A stretch of 64,000 nt of DNA, taken from Zea mays (Eukaryota; Streptophyta; Magnoliopsida; Poales; Poaceae). The notes beneath the pieces are model-generated. The model was not told where the DNA came from, did no database searches, and saw only the letters and a program-made list of their open reading frames with translations. This document shows positions 62,796 to 64,000 of the stretch, piece after piece. The position numbers were made by a program, and so were the translations under genes. Location of the stretch: NCBI RefSeq assembly GCF_902167145.1, contig NC_050105.1, positions 124,017,898 to 124,081,897 of the forward strand, in the 5' to 3' direction. The stretch's first letter is position 1, and each line of letters starts with the position of its first letter.

Positions 62796-64000
62796 CTATT
62801 TGTCACTCAAACTGGAGCTGATGATGGCCGTCTTGCGCTCATCAGCGAACCCCAGGTTGATCCGCTTGGTGTCCTCAGTCGGCCGCATAGAGGTCGCGGC
62901 CTGAGCTTCGTTTGCCGACACGGCGAGGTCTTCTTCAGGCTTAGAGTTCGCCGGTGTTGAAGGAACCGCTGATGGCTTGGTGGTGAGGGCTGCTTGGATG
63001 GCCACTCGGAAGCATTCTGCGGCGCCTTGGAAGTCGGCGCGTACAATTATGATTCCTTGCGGCCCTGGCATCTTCAGTATCATGTACGTATAGTGTGGGA
63101 TGGCCATGAATTTGGCCAGCCCCGGCCTCCCGATGATGGCGTTGTACCCGCAGTCGAAGTTCGCCACCTCGAACCTCAGGAACTCGGTTCTGTAGTTATC
63201 CAGAGTCCCGAAGGTGACCGGCATGTAGATGTGGCCCAGCGGGTACTCCCCTTCCGTCGGCACGATGCCGAAGAAAGGAGTGTCTGACTCGTGGAGCTCT
63301 TTGAGGTGAACTCCCAAGCCTTGGAGCGTACGGGGGAAGGTGACGTTGATGCTGCTCCCTCCGTCCACTAGCACCTTCTTCACCCGGCTCTCTCGGATCA
63401 CCGGATCGACGAGGAGCGGATATTTGCCCGGGTGGTCGAAGTTGAGCCATTGATCCTCCCGAGTGAACGTGATTGGGTGCTCCGACCACCGGTACGGAGC
63501 GGGAGGGCCGGTGGTCGCCACCAGTATCTGGCGATCGTTGAGCTTTTGTTGTCTCTTGTTCTCCTGCGACCCATGTCCACCGAAGATGACGTTGACCTCC
63601 CTGTCAACGCGCGGGAATGCTCCTCCTCCCCCCTCCTCCGGCTGATGGGGCTGTCGTGGTTCATCTGGTCCTCCCCTCGGCGGAGGAGGTGGTAGAGGTT
63701 GGAAAGGTCGGCCATGCCCGACGGAGTGCTTGAAATCCCGGCAGTTGCGGAGAGTGTGGCGCATATCCTTGTGGTACGGGCACTGGGCGTCGAGGATGTC
63801 GTCCAGCGTGCGTTCACCTCCACGAGGTCCTCCTCGGGCGCGAGAGGCGGGTGGTCCGGCAGCGTGTACTTCTTCGCGAGGCCTCTTCTCCCAGCGCTTG
63901 TCGGGCGGCTGGTTCGCGTCGCGTCGTGGCGCCGCCGGTGCGGGCTTTGCTCCTCCGATGAGGTCCTGGGCCCGCTCGTCAGCGGTGATGTAGAGGTCGG
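62796..64000 (-). CDS. Tat-lineage gag C-terminus and aspartic protease, partial
   Basis: Open to the right edge of the window. From the right: a gag portion (DLYITADERAQDLIGGAK; CPYHKDMRHTLRNCRDF, a Cys/His cluster), a Pro-rich linker, and then a protease with VLVDGGSSINVTFP (active-site D-G-G, about 63365-63400) and YNAIIGRPGLAKF. The frame ends SLSDK followed by TAG (62796-62798), after which pol continues in the same frame. Whether the TAG is a lesion or read through is open. Confidence 0.85.
   Translation of the reverse strand, partial: DLYITADERAQDLIGGAKPAPAAPRRDANQPPDKRWEKRPREEVHAAGPPASRARGGPRGGERTLDDILDAQCPYHKDMRHTLRNCRDFKHSVGHGRPFQPLPPPPPRGGPDEPRQPHQPEEGGGGAFPRVDREVNVIFGGHGSQENKRQQKLNDRQILVATTGPPAPYRWSEHPITFTREDQWLNFDHPGKYPLLVDPVIRESRVKKVLVDGGSSINVTFPRTLQGLGVHLKELHESDTPFFGIVPTEGEYPLGHIYMPVTFGTLDNYRTEFLRFEVANFDCGYNAIIGRPGLAKFMAIPHYTYMILKMPGPQGIIIVRADFQGAAECFRVAIQAALTTKPSAVPSTPANSKPEEDLAVSANEAQAATSMRPTEDTKRINLGFADERKTAIISSSLSDK

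Larger units (their letters stand above)
51955..64000 (-). mobile_element. Tat-lineage Ty3/gypsy retrotransposon, partial (5' end beyond window)
   Basis: Minus orientation. From right to left: gag-protease (open at 64000), pol with RT, RNase H, a second archaeal-type RNase H and integrase, an 89-bp tandem array, a four-exon antisense gene, an 81-bp tandem array, a second antisense gene, three PPT-hairpin units and the 3' LTR (51955-52567). A second RNase H plus antisense coding regions between pol and the 3' LTR are known marks of the Tat lineage (Grande/Retand-type). The preceding CCGGA (51950-51954) would be the TSD; its partner is outside the window. Confidence 0.85.

Overview
The window is plant nuclear DNA, almost certainly maize (Zea mays) or a very close relative. 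It holds nested LTR retrotransposons with the palindrome CACCGGACTGTCCGGTG in their LTRs, which is the hallmark of the grass Sirevirus families (Ji/Opie type). It also holds a Tat-lineage Ty3/gypsy element with antisense genes, CACTA ends, many small Tourist-like MITEs and GT-AG introns. Only two genes look intact: a five-exon gene for a small, probably plastid-targeted protein (43640-46637, +) and a classical arabinogalactan protein (48956-49354, -). All boundaries and identities were read by eye from sequence; no database search was run.

Region 1 (1-13.2 kb) is a field of decayed genes and small elements. It contains a FAR1/MULE-type gene broken by frameshifts (1-2237, -) and an inverted-repeat-bounded repetitive element with an internal 664-bp tandem duplication (2774-5090). 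Next come a second TIR element carrying a three-exon gene with a GRF-like zinc finger (5278-7130), an aspartic protease pseudogene (7508-8395, +), an ER-type HSP70 relative reduced to its ATPase half and interrupted by a stop (9601-11209, -), and a RING-H2 (ATL-type) pseudogene (12157-12822, +).

Region 2 (13.2-38.5 kb) is a four-layer nest that can be ordered by target-site duplications. An L1-type LINE lies on the minus strand (about 13240-19163, resuming 37837-38450). A solo LTR sits in its 5' portion (19169-37831, TSD AACCT). A full Sirevirus-type Ty1/copia element sits inside that LTR (19326-36759, TSD GACAC). A gag-only, non-autonomous element with nearly identical 1.96-kb LTRs sits inside the RT region of that copia element (25401-33570, minus, TSD ACCTC).

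Region 3 (38.3-51.9 kb) holds MITEs, one of which (39453-40531) contains a full Cassandra TRIM whose LTRs carry 5S-rRNA-like sequence. It also holds a short gag/protease-only copia element (40933-42698), the two intact genes, an inverted relative of the 2.8-5.1 kb repeat (46.9-47.5 kb), and two nested CACTA ends (50519 and 51142).

Region 4 (51955-64000) is most of a Tat-lineage gypsy element on the minus strand. Its 3' LTR is at 51955-52567, pol at 59610-62795, and gag-protease runs off the right edge. Between pol and the 3' LTR it carries two plus-strand (antisense) genes, one with a good TATA box and one with four exons, plus two different tandem arrays (81 bp and 89 bp). This is the most system-like feature of the window.
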